A DNA stretch of 64,000 nucleotides from Defluviitalea saccharophila (GCF_038396635.1 NZ_CP121687.1:2294001-2358000); one strand, 5' to 3'; shown: positions 7,928 through 17,306, numbered from the stretch's first letter. Notes: generated by a model from the letters alone, not told the origin. Numbers and translations: made by a program.

Positions 7928-9172
7928 TTATGTCAGTACTCTTAATTTTTCAATACGGTTTTTATCTATATCTTCAACAATAAATTTGATATGGTCATAT
8001 TCCACATTTTCTCCCGGTTCAGGAAGTCTTCCAAGAATTCCTATTACAAAACCGCCTATGGAATCAAAATCTTCAGATTCAATATTTGTACCGATCATTT
8101 CATTGAGAAAATCTATTCTCGTACTTCCGTCAACAACATATTCGTCTTCTTTTATGACTTGAATTTCTTCATCATTTTCGTCATACTCGTCTTCAATGTC
8201 TCCCACGATTTCTTCAACCAGATCTTCCATAGTTACAATACCGGCCGTACCGCCATATTCGTCTAAAACGATAGCCATAGGCGTTCTTTTGGCACGCATT
8301 TCAGCAAACAGCTCCGAAGTGACCTTAAACTCATAGGTGAAGAAAGGAGGTCGGATCAGTTGTTTTAAATCAAATTTTTCCTTATTTCCTTCAAAGAAAA
8401 ATAAATCTTTTATATACAAAATACCAATGATATTATCGGTATTATCTTCATACACAGGCATCCTTGAAAATTGTTCCCTTTTAAATAAATCAATGATTTC
8501 ATCATAGGTTGAATTGATTTCTACGGCAATCATGTCAGTTCTTGGGGTCATTACATCCTTTGCTTGCGAGTCACCAAATTCAAATACATTATAAATCATT
8601 TTCTTTTCGTCGCCCTCTAAAACTCCTTCTTCATGGCTGACATCCACCATAGTTTTCAGTTCTTCTTCCGTTATAAAAGAAGCTTGTTTTTCGGGATTGC
8701 CGCCAAATAACTTGATAATCAAGTTTGTAACAGTCATCAGAACAGTTACAATAGGGCTTAAAATAATTGTTATAATATATATGATTTTTGCAACCTTCAA
8801 GGCAGTTTTTTCCGTGTTTTGTACTGCCAGGGATTTGGGAGTTATTTCTCCAAATACTAATACGAGAAGTGTCATAACACCTGTTGCAATTCCTACCCCT
8901 GCATTTCCCCAAAGGCTTATTGCTAAAGAGGTTGCTAAAGCAGAAGCACCGATATTTACGATATTATTACCTACCAAGATTGAGCCTAACAATTTGCTGG
9001 ATTCTTCAACCAGTCTACTAATAATGTCTGCCCCTTTAACCTTTTCCTCTACCATATGTCTTAATCTGATCTTGCTTAAAGACATTAAAGCAGTTTCTGA
9101 TGCAGAGAAAAAAGCAGATAAAGATAAAAGAATTAATAGGGCAAAAACCTGCCACATCTCACCAGGTTCCAA
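7928..9172 (-). CDS. CNNM/HlyC-CorC family CBS-domain membrane protein
   Basis: This 414-residue protein has the layout of the CNNM/YhdP-YrkA family: an N-terminal DUF21 membrane domain (residues about 1-190, with FFSASETALMSLS), a tandem CBS pair (about 205-330, with MTPRTDMIAVE and DEYGGTAGIVTMEDLVEEI) and a C-terminal CorC_HlyC domain. Members are linked to Mg2+ or other divalent cation export, and the CBS pair binds Mg-ATP. The start is TTG 9172, with AGGAG about 9 nt upstream; the ATG six codons further in is the alternative. Old names such as hemolysin are misleading. Confidence 0.9.
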   Translation of the reverse strand: MEPGEMWQVFALLILLSLSAFFSASETALMSLSKIRLRHMVEEKVKGADIISRLVEESSKLLGSILVGNNIVNIGASALATSLAISLWGNAGVGIATGVMTLLVLVFGEITPKSLAVQNTEKTALKVAKIIYIITIILSPIVTVLMTVTNLIIKLFGGNPEKQASFITEEELKTMVDVSHEEGVLEGDEKKMIYNVFEFGDSQAKDVMTPRTDMIAVEINSTYDEIIDLFKREQFSRMPVYEDNTDNIIGILYIKDLFFFEGNKEKFDLKQLIRPPFFTYEFKVTSELFAEMRAKRTPMAIVLDEYGGTAGIVTMEDLVEEIVGDIEDEYDENDEEIQVIKEDEYVVDGSTRIDFLNEMIGTNIESEDFDSIGGFVIGILGRLPEPGENVEYDHIKFIVEDIDKNRIEKLRVLT

Positions 9173-9347
9173 AACAAATCACACTCCTAAAAATTTAATA
9201 ATATACTGCTATTGCAGTCTTTGAAAAATTATAACATAAAAAATTGATTTTTCATAGTCTTTTAGATATTTGCATATTAAGAAAGAGTGATCATTACATT
9301 TCTTACCTAAAAGAATTATGAGTTGAATATTAATTTGTTATACTTCA

Positions 9348-10079
9348 TTAATATGTAACAATATTTTTATTTTCTTCATTTCGCTTTAATTGGGTATCGA
9401 ATATAAATTTGCGAATTCTATCAGGGTTCTTTTGATTGTCATGCTTAAATTCAATGGCATAGGCTTTATTGTAGGTAAGAATAAATTCCTCTAAGTTTTT
9501 AGGCTTTGGCTCCTCCATAGAAGCAATAAATTGGACTGCGGAAGACATTGGGATGACTTCGAAAAATGGTGTATGTAATTCTTTTAAAACACCTCCTTTT
9601 AAATCTTTAATAGAAATCAGAGTAATATCCAATAAAATAGTATCTCCCTGTAACAAAATTTGAGGGGTAACAAGAGCCAATCCCCCTTCGCTGATATTAT
9701 AAAAGATTGCTTCGTTGGTCATATCTAAGTCCGGGATGTATAGCTTAGCCATACCTAATAGCTTAAGCCGGCAATATTTTCTGTTTTGGATTTTTTCTAT
9801 GGGAGATAAGATTTTAATGTTCGCAATCTTATCTTGTATAGAAGAAATCGTTCCTTGAAAAGCAAAGAGAGAACTTTCTCGAAAAATTTTAATCCCATAA
9901 ATTTTATTTAAGTAGATATCTGAATTAACATTTTCAAGGTTTATCCGTACTGCTATTGTATTCTTCGATATATTTATAATTGAGCCAGACAACTTGAAAT
10001 TGGGATTGTTCATATCACATATCTCCAGAGGTACATTAAAAAGATACTTCTTAATTTTTTCCAATTCTATTGGTCCCAT
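9348..10079 (-). CDS. PilZ-domain protein, probable c-di-GMP receptor
   Basis: This 243-residue protein has an N-terminal YcgR-like beta domain (about 1-95) and a C-terminal PilZ domain. The two c-di-GMP contact motifs are visible: R100xxxR104 (NRKYCR) and NISEGG (128-133), matching RxxxR and [DN]xSxxG. Such proteins usually adjust flagellar motors, polysaccharide synthesis or adhesion. The start ATG at 10079 has AAAGG 9 nt upstream; the ATG at 10088 lies directly against this site and is unlikely. It sits 0.8 kb from a GGDEF-EAL protein gene on the other strand, a plausible source of the ligand. Confidence 0.85.
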   Translation of the reverse strand: MGPIELEKIKKYLFNVPLEICDMNNPNFKLSGSIINISKNTIAVRINLENVNSDIYLNKIYGIKIFRESSLFAFQGTISSIQDKIANIKILSPIEKIQNRKYCRLKLLGMAKLYIPDLDMTNEAIFYNISEGGLALVTPQILLQGDTILLDITLISIKDLKGGVLKELHTPFFEVIPMSSAVQFIASMEEPKPKNLEEFILTYNKAYAIEFKHDNQKNPDRIRKFIFDTQLKRNEENKNIVTY

Positions 10080-10232
10080 ACAGATCATCCTTTAACTTAT
10101 TATTACAACATATCTTCCTTTATTTTAGCATAAAATCTAAATTTTGCATATTAAATCTGATTTCGTCTATGAATAAAATACTAGTTTCTACTTATAATGA
10201 GTATATAAAAATGAGTAGGAAAGGAAGATCAT

Positions 10233-10724
10233 ATGAAGAAATATATATGTCTAGTGATTATTATGGGAATGCTTTTCTCATTAATTGGTTGCTCCAATAA
10301 TAATAAGACAAATAATCAAGGAGGAACGGATGTTACCGATACAACGGATAACGGCGGCACAACAACAGATAATACCACTGGAGAGCCGGATCTTGCCAAC
10401 TTAAAAGATGGAGAATATACTGCCCAAGGAGATAAAAGAGAACAAGGCAGTGAAGAAGCAACGGTTGTTATAGATGGAGGAAAAATTACGGATATTACTT
10501 TAAGAAGATTGGATAAACAAGGTAATGAAGTGGATTATGACAAATGGACGGGAGAAGAAATAGATGGAAAAACTTATCCGAATTTAAAACAATATCGTAT
10601 TGATATGGCTAATAAGATGATTGAAGCACAAAGCTACGATGTGGATACAATTGCAGGAGCCACCCAAAGTTGCGAATCATGGAAATTAGCTGTAAAAAGA
10701 GCATTGGAACAAGCTGCACAATAA
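10233..10724 (+). CDS. FMN-binding domain lipoprotein
   Basis: This 163-residue predicted lipoprotein has a lipobox LIGC with Cys20 as the lipidation site. A low-complexity Thr/Asp/Gly/Asn linker (about 21-52) leads to an FMN-binding domain (about 55-160). The segment DTIAGATQS (138-146) matches the family motif whose Thr can carry covalently bound FMN, so the protein may be an extracytoplasmic electron carrier or flavinylation substrate. AAAGGAAG precedes the ATG. A terminator follows directly, so it is monocistronic. No ApbE flavin transferase gene is in the window. Confidence 0.88.
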   Translation: MKKYICLVIIMGMLFSLIGCSNNNKTNNQGGTDVTDTTDNGGTTTDNTTGEPDLANLKDGEYTAQGDKREQGSEEATVVIDGGKITDITLRRLDKQGNEVDYDKWTGEEIDGKTYPNLKQYRIDMANKMIEAQSYDVDTIAGATQSCESWKLAVKRALEQAAQ

Positions 10725-10753
10725 TGTGTACCCAAAAGGTGCACATTTTTTTA
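10723..10753 (+). terminator. Terminator after FMN-binding lipoprotein gene
   Basis: AATGTGTACC (723-732 in 10.7 kb) pairs with GGTGCACATT (738-747) with one wobble, followed by seven T residues. Confidence 0.88.
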
Positions 10754-10773
10754 TTATTATTCCATAAAAAAGA

Positions 10774-10801
10774 TTGTCTTTTATTAAAGTCGTGTTAAAA
10801 T
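10774..10801 (+). promoter_or_regulatory. Possible promoter of the GGDEF-EAL gene
   Basis: TTGTCT (10774-10779) and TAAAAT (10796-10801) are 16 nt apart, about 40 nt before the start codon. Both boxes deviate from consensus, so the call is moderate. Confidence 0.45.
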
Positions 10802-10841
10802 GTTAGATAAGGAGTTGTAGTAAGAGTACAAGGGGGATTCT

Positions 10842-12953
10842 ATGCATAACAATTTAGAGCAAAGAGACAACTTGAATGAAGTAAAGCATTGCAGCAACCA
10901 ATTAAAACTTTTAATGAATGCCTTTAATACCTTAGAAATAGCAATTTGTATCATGGACAGAGAAGGGCTCTTTGTATATGTTAACGATGCCTATTGTAGA
11001 ATCTACGGATACGAGAAAGATGAATTTCTGGGACAATCTTTTCATTTGATTATTCCTCCTGATGAAAGAGAAAAATATTGGCATGAACATAACAGATTTA
11101 TGATGGAAGAGAGTGTTTATTCAGGAGAACGAATGATTGAACAGAAAAATGGAAAAAATATAAATGTATCGGTTACAGTTACTAAAATCCAAGACGAAAT
11201 GAACAATTATTATAAAGTCGTTACTTTAACCGATATCACTGAAAAGATTCAGGCAGGATTAGATGTCAAGAAGTTCATGATGGCAGTCGGACAGACAGTA
11301 GACTGGGTTGTAATAACCAATAAGCACGGTGTAATTGAATATGCCAATGATTCTGTTGCAAGGATAACAGGTTATAGCATAGAAGAGATTATTGGGAAGA
11401 CCCCCTCTATTTGGAAGTCGTATAAATATAATCGGGATTTTTATAAAAATATATGGGATACTATCCTATCAGGGAAACCTTATCAAAATGTCATTATAAA
11501 CAGAAAGAAAAACGGTGAGCTCTTTCATTTAAGTCAGAGTATTTCACCATTAAAAAGTGAAGACGGAGAGATTTTATACTTTGTTTCAACGGGCAAAGAT
11601 ATTACGGAAAATGTGGTATTAGAAGATAAACTATATTACTTATCCCATTATGATATGATTACAGGTTTGCCTAACCGCACTGAATTTAGCAGAAGAATTA
11701 CACAAGCCATAACCAATGCGGAACTGGACACCAGAAAAGTAGCAGTACTTATTATGGACATTAATAAATTCATTTTTATTAATGAAACTTTTGGTACCGA
11801 AATAGGCGATATGGTGCTTCGAAACATCGGTAATCAATTGTCGAAAGCCGTCGGCAAGCAAAATGTAGTAGCCCGTATCGGAGGAGACGAATTTGGAATT
11901 ATATTAAAAGATATCAAAAGCTCTGAAGATATATTTGTATATATAGATAAAATCTATAAATTAATACAGCAGCCTGTCAGAGTAGGAGAACAAGAAATTG
12001 TGCTATCTATGTCTATGGGAATTTCTATTTATCCTAATGATGGAAAGGATATGAAGCAGCTTATATCCAAAACCGAAATTGCTCTTTCTCAGGCACGAAG
12101 AAGTGAAACCAATAAATATATGTTCTATGGAGAGCATATGAATTCAGATGCAAAGAACTTTTTATTAATGGAAAATAAGCTTTTAAAAGCCATTAAAAAT
12201 GAAGAATTTATCGTGTTTTATCAGCCATATTTTAACTTGAGAACCCATGAATTAGAAGGTATTGAAGCATTAGTAAGATGGGAAGATAAAGAAAGCGGCA
12301 TTATTTCACCGGGAATCTTTATACCGATTCTTGAGGAAACTGGACTGATTAAGGAAGTAGGCCGCCAGATTATTAAAATTGTATGCCGTCAATTAAGGCA
12401 GTGGCTTGATCAAGGTTATGAGGTTGTGCCGGTTGCGATTAATCTTTCGCCGGTTCAATTTAGAAGCAGCACTTTATTAAAAGATATTATGGAAGCAGTA
12501 GAAGAATATGAATTAAATCCAAATTTGATTGTTTTTGAAATTACAGAGTCTACCTTTATGCAAGATATTGCAGCAACTTATGAAGTATTAAGAGAGATGA
12601 AAAATGCAGGTTTTACTATTTCCATCGATGATTTTGGTACAGGATATTCTTCTTTAAGTTATTTGAAGAAATTCCCTGTGGACCATTTGAAAATAGATCT
12701 ATCTTTTATTAGAGACATTACTAAAGACACGGATGATAAAGCTATTGTAAATGCAATTATTTCCATGGCTCATCATCTCAACTTAAAAACCATTGCAGAA
12801 GGTATTGAAGAAGAAGAACAGCTCAGGGAGCTATTTTATCTTCAATGTGATATTGGGCAGGGTTATTATTGGAGTAGGCCGGTACCTGCTCATAAAGTAG
12901 AATCATTCCTTAAATACGACCTTCGAAACAATACCGGCATAGAACATTTATAA
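10842..12953 (+). CDS. PAS-PAS-GGDEF-EAL cyclic-di-GMP turnover protein
   Basis: This 703-residue cytoplasmic protein has two PAS domains (about 20-135 and 145-260), a GGDEF domain (about 265-430) and an EAL domain (about 440-695). The GGDEF motif is exact at about 347-351. The EAL motif is exact at about 475 (EALVRW), and later phosphodiesterase motifs such as DDFGTGYSSLSYL and the ExxE region (EGIEEEEQ) are present. Both active sites therefore look intact, so it could make or break c-di-GMP, with the PAS domains selecting the output. No membrane segment is present. AAGGGGG precedes the ATG. A PilZ gene lies nearby. Confidence 0.95.
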   Translation: MHNNLEQRDNLNEVKHCSNQLKLLMNAFNTLEIAICIMDREGLFVYVNDAYCRIYGYEKDEFLGQSFHLIIPPDEREKYWHEHNRFMMEESVYSGERMIEQKNGKNINVSVTVTKIQDEMNNYYKVVTLTDITEKIQAGLDVKKFMMAVGQTVDWVVITNKHGVIEYANDSVARITGYSIEEIIGKTPSIWKSYKYNRDFYKNIWDTILSGKPYQNVIINRKKNGELFHLSQSISPLKSEDGEILYFVSTGKDITENVVLEDKLYYLSHYDMITGLPNRTEFSRRITQAITNAELDTRKVAVLIMDINKFIFINETFGTEIGDMVLRNIGNQLSKAVGKQNVVARIGGDEFGIILKDIKSSEDIFVYIDKIYKLIQQPVRVGEQEIVLSMSMGISIYPNDGKDMKQLISKTEIALSQARRSETNKYMFYGEHMNSDAKNFLLMENKLLKAIKNEEFIVFYQPYFNLRTHELEGIEALVRWEDKESGIISPGIFIPILEETGLIKEVGRQIIKIVCRQLRQWLDQGYEVVPVAINLSPVQFRSSTLLKDIMEAVEEYELNPNLIVFEITESTFMQDIAATYEVLREMKNAGFTISIDDFGTGYSSLSYLKKFPVDHLKIDLSFIRDITKDTDDKAIVNAIISMAHHLNLKTIAEGIEEEEQLRELFYLQCDIGQGYYWSRPVPAHKVESFLKYDLRNNTGIEHL

Positions 12954-13060
12954 TCATTATATGATATGACATAAGTTTTCACCTTATTTATACTTATAGA
13001 GTTGCATAATTATTAGGAGTACATTAATATAAGAGGATAATAAAAAGTAGGAGGTCTATA

Positions 13061-13897
13061 ATGGGGATTAAAATTGTTGCAGACAGTAGTTGTGATTTGA
13101 CAGATCAAATGAAAGAGGAAATGAATATTGAGATTGCCCCTTTAACTCTTCAGTTGGAAGATAAAAAATATATTGATGATGAGCAATTAGATGTAAGAGA
13201 ATATGTAAAAGAAATGAATAATTGTAAAACTGCACCGAAGACGGCATGTCCTTCTCCGGAGGATTTTATGAAAAGATATGCAGGAGAAGAAAGTGTCTTT
13301 GTTGTTACTTTATCTTCTAATCTAAGCGGAACCTATAATAGTGCGATGTTGGCAAAAGAAATGTATCTGGAAGAAGTAGGGAATAAATTTATACATGTTT
13401 TCGATTCCTTCAGCGCTTCGGTAGCAGAAACCCTTATCGCTCTTAAAATCCACGAATTATCGAAGATTAATATTGAAGAAACAGAAATTGTACAGAAAGT
13501 GAATAAATATATTCAAGAAATGAAGACTTTTTTCTTGTTGGAAAGTCTGGAGCATTTAGCAAAAGCAGGACGTCTTAGTCCTTTCATCGCAAAAATCGCA
13601 TCTGTATTGTCCATAAAGCCTATTATGGGTGCAACCGAAGAAGGAACTATTCGATTGGTTCAAAAAGTAAGAGGCTATAAGAAAGCGTTTGATAAGTTTG
13701 TAGATACCATCGGAGAAGAAGGAAAGAATTTCGAAGAAAAAATCTTAGGTATTGCCCATTGCAATTGTTTAGATCGTGCTTTAAAGTTTAAGGAAGAGGT
13801 ACTTAAAAAATATAATTTTAAAGATATTATTATTGTAGAAATGAGAGGCTTAAGTTCCACTTATGCAGATGACGGGGGACTTGTTATAGCATTTTAA
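13061..13897 (+). CDS. DegV family fatty-acid-binding protein
   Basis: This 278-residue protein has the two-lobed DegV fold. It opens with ADSSCDLTDQM, contains the conserved TLSSNLSGTYNSA around residues 85-97 and LESLEHLAKAGRLS around 165-178, all family signatures for binding a fatty acid carboxylate. Members include FakB, which presents fatty acids to the kinase FakA for phosphorylation and phospholipid synthesis; no fakA is in the window, so that role is inference. AGGAGG precedes the ATG. The gene stands alone with a terminator after it. Confidence 0.93.
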   Translation: MGIKIVADSSCDLTDQMKEEMNIEIAPLTLQLEDKKYIDDEQLDVREYVKEMNNCKTAPKTACPSPEDFMKRYAGEESVFVVTLSSNLSGTYNSAMLAKEMYLEEVGNKFIHVFDSFSASVAETLIALKIHELSKINIEETEIVQKVNKYIQEMKTFFLLESLEHLAKAGRLSPFIAKIASVLSIKPIMGATEEGTIRLVQKVRGYKKAFDKFVDTIGEEGKNFEEKILGIAHCNCLDRALKFKEEVLKKYNFKDIIIVEMRGLSSTYADDGGLVIAF

Positions 13898-13904
13898 TGA
13901 TATT

Positions 13905-13930
13905 CGGGCGAAATTTTTCGCCCGTTATTC
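13905..13930 (+). terminator. Terminator after degV-type gene
   Basis: CGGGCGAAA (13905-13913) pairs with TTTCGCCCG (13916-13924) with a very small loop. The following bases TTATTCTTG merge into a dispersed palindrome. Confidence 0.75.
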
Positions 13931-13968
13931 TTGTATAAGAAATTTTTCGGATTTCCTATGCAAGAATA
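13926..13968. repeat. Dispersed palindrome, copy 3
   Basis: An 18-nt left arm (13926-13943) faces 13951-13968 with two wobble-type mismatches around a loop containing TTTCGG. CCCTTCGG follows at about 13971-13978, resembling the flank of copy 2. Confidence 0.75.
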
Positions 13969-14062
13969 AGCCCTTCGGACAGAATGTACTATAAATCCCT
14001 ATCACACTAAAAAGGAATTCACAATCTTTTGAAGAATTCATTATTAAAGGCAGGTGATAGGG

Positions 14063-14689
14063 ATGATGTTAGGAAAAGAACAAACGATTGTTTTTCAATG
14101 TGCAACCTGTGGAAGATTTTGTTTTAACAATCTTTCTCTTTTTAATTTTTCAGGAAAAAAAGAGGAATATCTAAGCTGTAAATGTGGAAAAACTTCTATT
14201 AGAATTATCCTTAAAGACAGAAGGAAAGTTTCCATCCTGGTTCCATGCTTCTTATGCAGTGAAATACATACCTATACCTTTTCTATGGATAAATTCTTTT
14301 CCGATTCATTAAAAACCCTTCAATGTCCCAAAAAACATATGAAAATTGGATTTATTGGAAAAGATGAGGGCGTTCGAAATGCATTGGATCATCATGAAGA
14401 TCTGCTCAAATCTATTTTAGAAGAAATGGGAATCCCCGAATTGTGTAAAAATATCGAAGTAGCGATTGAAAGCATTAATTATATACATGATTTGGCTGAA
14501 TTAGGCAAGATTAATTGTGAATGTGGAAATACTAATGTAGAAATGGATGTCCTTACAAATGGACTCAAATTAAGATGCACTTTTTGTGGAAATGAGATGA
14601 GCTTATTAACGAGAAATAATGAGGATTTAAAGTTCATTCAAGCTCAGACGATTATATATCTTCAAAAAGATAGGACTATTTTACTATGA
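14063..14689 (+). CDS. Cys-rich, zinc-ribbon-like protein of unknown function
   Basis: I cannot assign a function to this 208-residue soluble protein. It carries several CxxC or CxC pairs suited to zinc ribbons: CATC near the N-terminus, CKC at about 43, CFLC at about 70, then after a helical middle CEC and CTFC in the last third. The middle (LDHHEDLLKSILEEMGIPELCKNIEVAIESI, read in segments) is acidic and likely helical. AGGTGATAGGG overlaps the region just upstream; ATG 14063 is chosen, with ATG 14066 equally possible. It lies upstream of a LysM gene and rho, which may suggest a housekeeping role, but that is only context. Confidence 0.75.
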   Translation: MMLGKEQTIVFQCATCGRFCFNNLSLFNFSGKKEEYLSCKCGKTSIRIILKDRRKVSILVPCFLCSEIHTYTFSMDKFFSDSLKTLQCPKKHMKIGFIGKDEGVRNALDHHEDLLKSILEEMGIPELCKNIEVAIESINYIHDLAELGKINCECGNTNVEMDVLTNGLKLRCTFCGNEMSLLTRNNEDLKFIQAQTIIYLQKDRTILL

Positions 14690-14717
14690 AACAAAGGCAA
14701 TTCCAAATATGTATGTA

Positions 14718-14746
14718 TTTGTTTTAAGATAGACATACAGTATAAT
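14718..14746 (+). promoter_or_regulatory. Possible promoter of LysM/rho transcript
   Basis: TATAAT is exact at 14741-14746, with a weak -35 (TTTGTT, 14718-14723) at 17-nt spacing, about 55 nt before the LysM gene. Confidence 0.45.
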
Positions 14747-14800
14747 TAATGTTATATTTTTACTATATGTCGAAGATAAAAACAAGGAGAGGTACTAATC

Positions 14801-15532
14801 ATGGAAGAGAAAGAGTATATTGAAAATGACCATGAGCTTGAAGAACAAGACTATTATCAAAGAGAAGAACAAAAAAGGATTAAAGAAGAATTGGACGCAT
14901 TGCTAAAAGAGACCAATCCTCTTCTTAATAATGATAGGAAATTGACTGCAGAAGAACTGGAAAACTTTTATAGCCTTACAGCAAGACGAAGGAAAAAGAA
15001 AAGACAGAGTTTAAGAAAAAAGATCAGAAATTTTGCAGTCATTGGAATAGGAGCGTTCCTGATTGTTGCAATTATGTGGATGACATTCAATTGGCTTCAA
15101 GCACTATTTTATAATAGAGAGAATGAATTGACTCAATCAAACAAACAGCAATTAGAGGCATTGAATACTCAAATTGATGATTTGAAGAAAGAAAATCAAG
15201 AGTTGTCTTCTGAAAATTTACGTCTAAAATCAGAAATAGAAGAACTTAAGTCTCAAATCCAAGAACAGTCTTTAATCATTTCCCAGGAATCATCTGAATC
15301 CTCCAAAACCGAATCCTCCAAAACGAATGAAAAAAATGAAGCTGAAAGTGTGAAAGCTGCGCAGGCACCGCAGGTCACTTATTATACTGTACAGGATGGG
15401 GATACCTTATGGAAGATCAGTACCAAACTATACGGCAACGGACGATATTATAAAAACATAATGAATTATAATCATTTAAAAAGCGAAAACGACTTAATAA
15501 AAGGCATGAAATTAGCAATACCAAAACTGTAA
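14801..15532 (+). CDS. Membrane-anchored coiled-coil LysM protein
   Basis: This 243-residue protein has an acidic, charged cytoplasmic N-terminus (about 1-72), a basic stretch, one membrane segment (about 77-98), a coiled coil (about 107-160, with heptads of Leu and Gln/Glu), a Ser/Lys/Glu-rich linker and a C-terminal LysM domain (about 194-243, TVQDGDTLWKISTKLYG). The topology suggests a type II membrane protein that holds peptidoglycan through LysM. It precedes rho by 18 nt, so the two are probably co-transcribed. Function beyond wall binding is unknown. Confidence 0.85.
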   Translation: MEEKEYIENDHELEEQDYYQREEQKRIKEELDALLKETNPLLNNDRKLTAEELENFYSLTARRRKKKRQSLRKKIRNFAVIGIGAFLIVAIMWMTFNWLQALFYNRENELTQSNKQQLEALNTQIDDLKKENQELSSENLRLKSEIEELKSQIQEQSLIISQESSESSKTESSKTNEKNEAESVKAAQAPQVTYYTVQDGDTLWKISTKLYGNGRYYKNIMNYNHLKSENDLIKGMKLAIPKL

Positions 15533-15550
15533 GCATAAAGGTGGTAAAAC

Positions 15551-16924
15551 ATGGATAATGATTGGAGCAATAAAACTCTTACGGATTTAAGAGAAATTGC
15601 AAAAGAATTAGGTATAAAAAGTATTTCAAAATATAAAAAAGGTGAACTCATAGAATTAATCAATGAAGTCAATACACTCAATAAAGAAAGTGCAATTAAT
15701 GAAGCGAATACAATCGATGAAGCAAATACATTCAATGAAACAAAGGAAGATACAGCTATTGCTCAAGAGAAAATTAAAGTTCCAACGGGCATCGGACAGT
15801 TAGACAGCGGTGTGGTAGAAGAAGGTGTATTAGAGGTACTGGCAGACGGCTATGGCTTCCTGCGCTCGGAAAATTATCTCCCAGGAACTAAGGATATTTA
15901 TGTTTCTCCTTCTCAAATCCGTCGATTTAATTTGAAAACCGGGGATTTGGTTAAGGGCAATATTCGTATTCCTAAAGAAAATGAAAAATTCAGTGCCTTA
16001 TTATATGTAAAAGAAGTCAATGGAGATCATCCTGATATTGCAGCGAAACGTCCTAATTTTGAGGACTTAACCCCTATATATCCTACAGAGAAAATTCACT
16101 TAGAGTCCGACCAATTAGAGCTGTCCACGAGGTTGATTGACTTAATTGCTCCCATTGGGAAAGGTCAGAGGGGAATGATTGTAGCCCCACCTAAAGCAGG
16201 GAAAACAGTCCTGTTAAAAAAGATTGCCAATGCAATTACGAAAAATCATCCGGAAGCAAGACTTATTGTGCTTTTAATAGATGAAAGACCAGAAGAAGTA
16301 ACCGATATGAAGCAATCGATTCAAGGAGATAATGTCGAAGTCGTATACTCAACCTTTGATGAACAGCCGGAGCATCACAAAAGAGTTGCAGAGATGGTAC
16401 TAGAAAGGGCTAAAAGGCTGGTAGAGCAGAAAAAAGATCTTATTATTTTACTGGACAGCATCACCCGTTTAGCAAGAGCTTATAATCTAACCATTCCACC
16501 CAGCGGCAGAACCTTATCGGGAGGGCTTGACCCAGCTGCACTTCATATGCCTAAAAAGTTCTTTGGAGCGGCAAGGAATATCCAGGAAGGGGGCAGTCTT
16601 ACAATCCTTGGAACTGCCTTAGTAGAAACAGGAAGCAAAATGGATGAAGTAATCTTTGAAGAATTTAAAGGAACGGGAAATATGGAGCTGGTTCTAGACA
16701 GAAAGCTCTCGGAAAAACGAATCTTTCCTGCCATTGATATATATAAGTCGGGAACCAGAAGAGAAGAATTGCTTCTTACTCAAAACGAGTTGGAGGTAGT
16801 TTATGGAATTCGTAAAGCCATGAGCCGTATGACCTCTATTGATGTGACGGAAAACATTATAGATACGCTTATGCATACAAAAAATAACCAAGAGTTTATA
16901 AGTATCATTGAGAAAAAATTATAA
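15551..16924 (+). CDS. rho: Transcription termination factor Rho
   Basis: This 457-residue hexameric RNA-dependent ATPase ends transcription. The N-terminal SAP-like Rho_N helices are at about 5-37 ([20 protein letters not shown]). A linker (38-67) carries five imperfect 6-residue repeats. The RNA-binding cold-shock-like domain follows (about 90-160, with DGYGFLRS), then the RecA-type ATPase with Walker A PPKAGKT and the Walker B-type aspartates in [13 protein letters not shown] and [15 protein letters not shown], and the Q/R loops near [28 protein letters not shown] precedes the ATG. It is followed by the promoter of rpmE. Confidence 0.97.
   Translation: MDNDWSNKTLTDLREIAKELGIKSISKYKKGELIELINEVNTLNKESAINEANTIDEANTFNETKEDTAIAQEKIKVPTGIGQLDSGVVEEGVLEVLADGYGFLRSENYLPGTKDIYVSPSQIRRFNLKTGDLVKGNIRIPKENEKFSALLYVKEVNGDHPDIAAKRPNFEDLTPIYPTEKIHLESDQLELSTRLIDLIAPIGKGQRGMIVAPPKAGKTVLLKKIANAITKNHPEARLIVLLIDERPEEVTDMKQSIQGDNVEVVYSTFDEQPEHHKRVAEMVLERAKRLVEQKKDLIILLDSITRLARAYNLTIPPSGRTLSGGLDPAALHMPKKFFGAARNIQEGGSLTILGTALVETGSKMDEVIFEEFKGTGNMELVLDRKLSEKRIFPAIDIYKSGTRREELLLTQNELEVVYGIRKAMSRMTSIDVTENIIDTLMHTKNNQEFISIIEKKL
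15662..15751 (+). repeat. Five 18-nt tandem repeats within rho
   Basis: Five imperfect 18-nt units encode [24 protein letters not shown] and NETKED in the linker between the Rho_N helices and the RNA-binding domain. Units 3 and 4 are the most alike. Confidence 0.75.
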
Positions 16925-16937
16925 ATTAAAACCACCC

Positions 16938-16966
16938 TTGCAACAATGAGGTGTATATGTTATAAT
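16938..16966 (+). promoter_or_regulatory. Sigma-A promoter of rpmE
   Basis: TTGCAA (16938-16943) and the exact TATAAT (16961-16966) are 17 nt apart. The transcript would have a leader of about 90 nt before rpmE. Confidence 0.8.
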
Positions 16967-17061
16967 ACGAATGTTGTCGCTATAAAAGCGTAAAGTGAGT
17001 AAATAGAGAGATAAAACGGATAAAAGTCTAAAGCAGATATTTTGTGAAAGAGGTGAAAGAA

Positions 17062-17271
17062 ATGAAAGCTGGTATTCATCCAAATTATGAAGAAGTTACA
17101 GTAACTTGCAACTGTGGAAATACTTTTAAGACTGGTTCTGTAAAGAAAGAATTACATGTAGAAGTATGTTCTCAATGTCATCCTTTCTATACTGGAAAGC
17201 AAAAAGCAGCAGCGGCAAAAGGTCGTATTGATAAGTTCAATAAAAGATATGGAATTGGGCAAGAACAGTAA
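17062..17271 (+). CDS. rpmE: Ribosomal protein L31, zinc-binding type
   Basis: This 69-residue large-subunit protein starts [12 protein letters not shown], as usual for L31. It keeps the cysteine pairs CNC (around residues 15-17) and CSQC (around 36-39), so it is the zinc-containing form. The start is ATG 17062, preceded by AAAGAGGTGA; the GTG further upstream at 17044 lies within this site region and would add a non-homologous extension. It has its own promoter and terminator, set between rho and yqhQ as in many Firmicutes. Confidence 0.97.
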   Translation: MKAGIHPNYEEVTVTCNCGNTFKTGSVKKELHVEVCSQCHPFYTGKQKAAAAKGRIDKFNKRYGIGQEQ

Positions 17272-17306
17272 GGGGTTGAGGCGGTTGCACTCAACCTTTT
17301 TTTTTG
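17272..17306 (+). terminator. Terminator of rpmE
   Basis: GGTTGAG pairs with CTCAACC across a 9-nt loop and is followed by a long T run (about 17297-17305). Confidence 0.9.

Noticed and set aside
8631-8912. Minus-strand open frame with many Cys and Asn
   Set aside because: It is a frame-shifted shadow of the CNNM/CorC-type gene on the same strand; its composition reflects that gene.
15662-15751. CRISPR-like repeats
   Set aside because: The 18-nt units are contiguous, in frame and coding within rho; there are no spacers.
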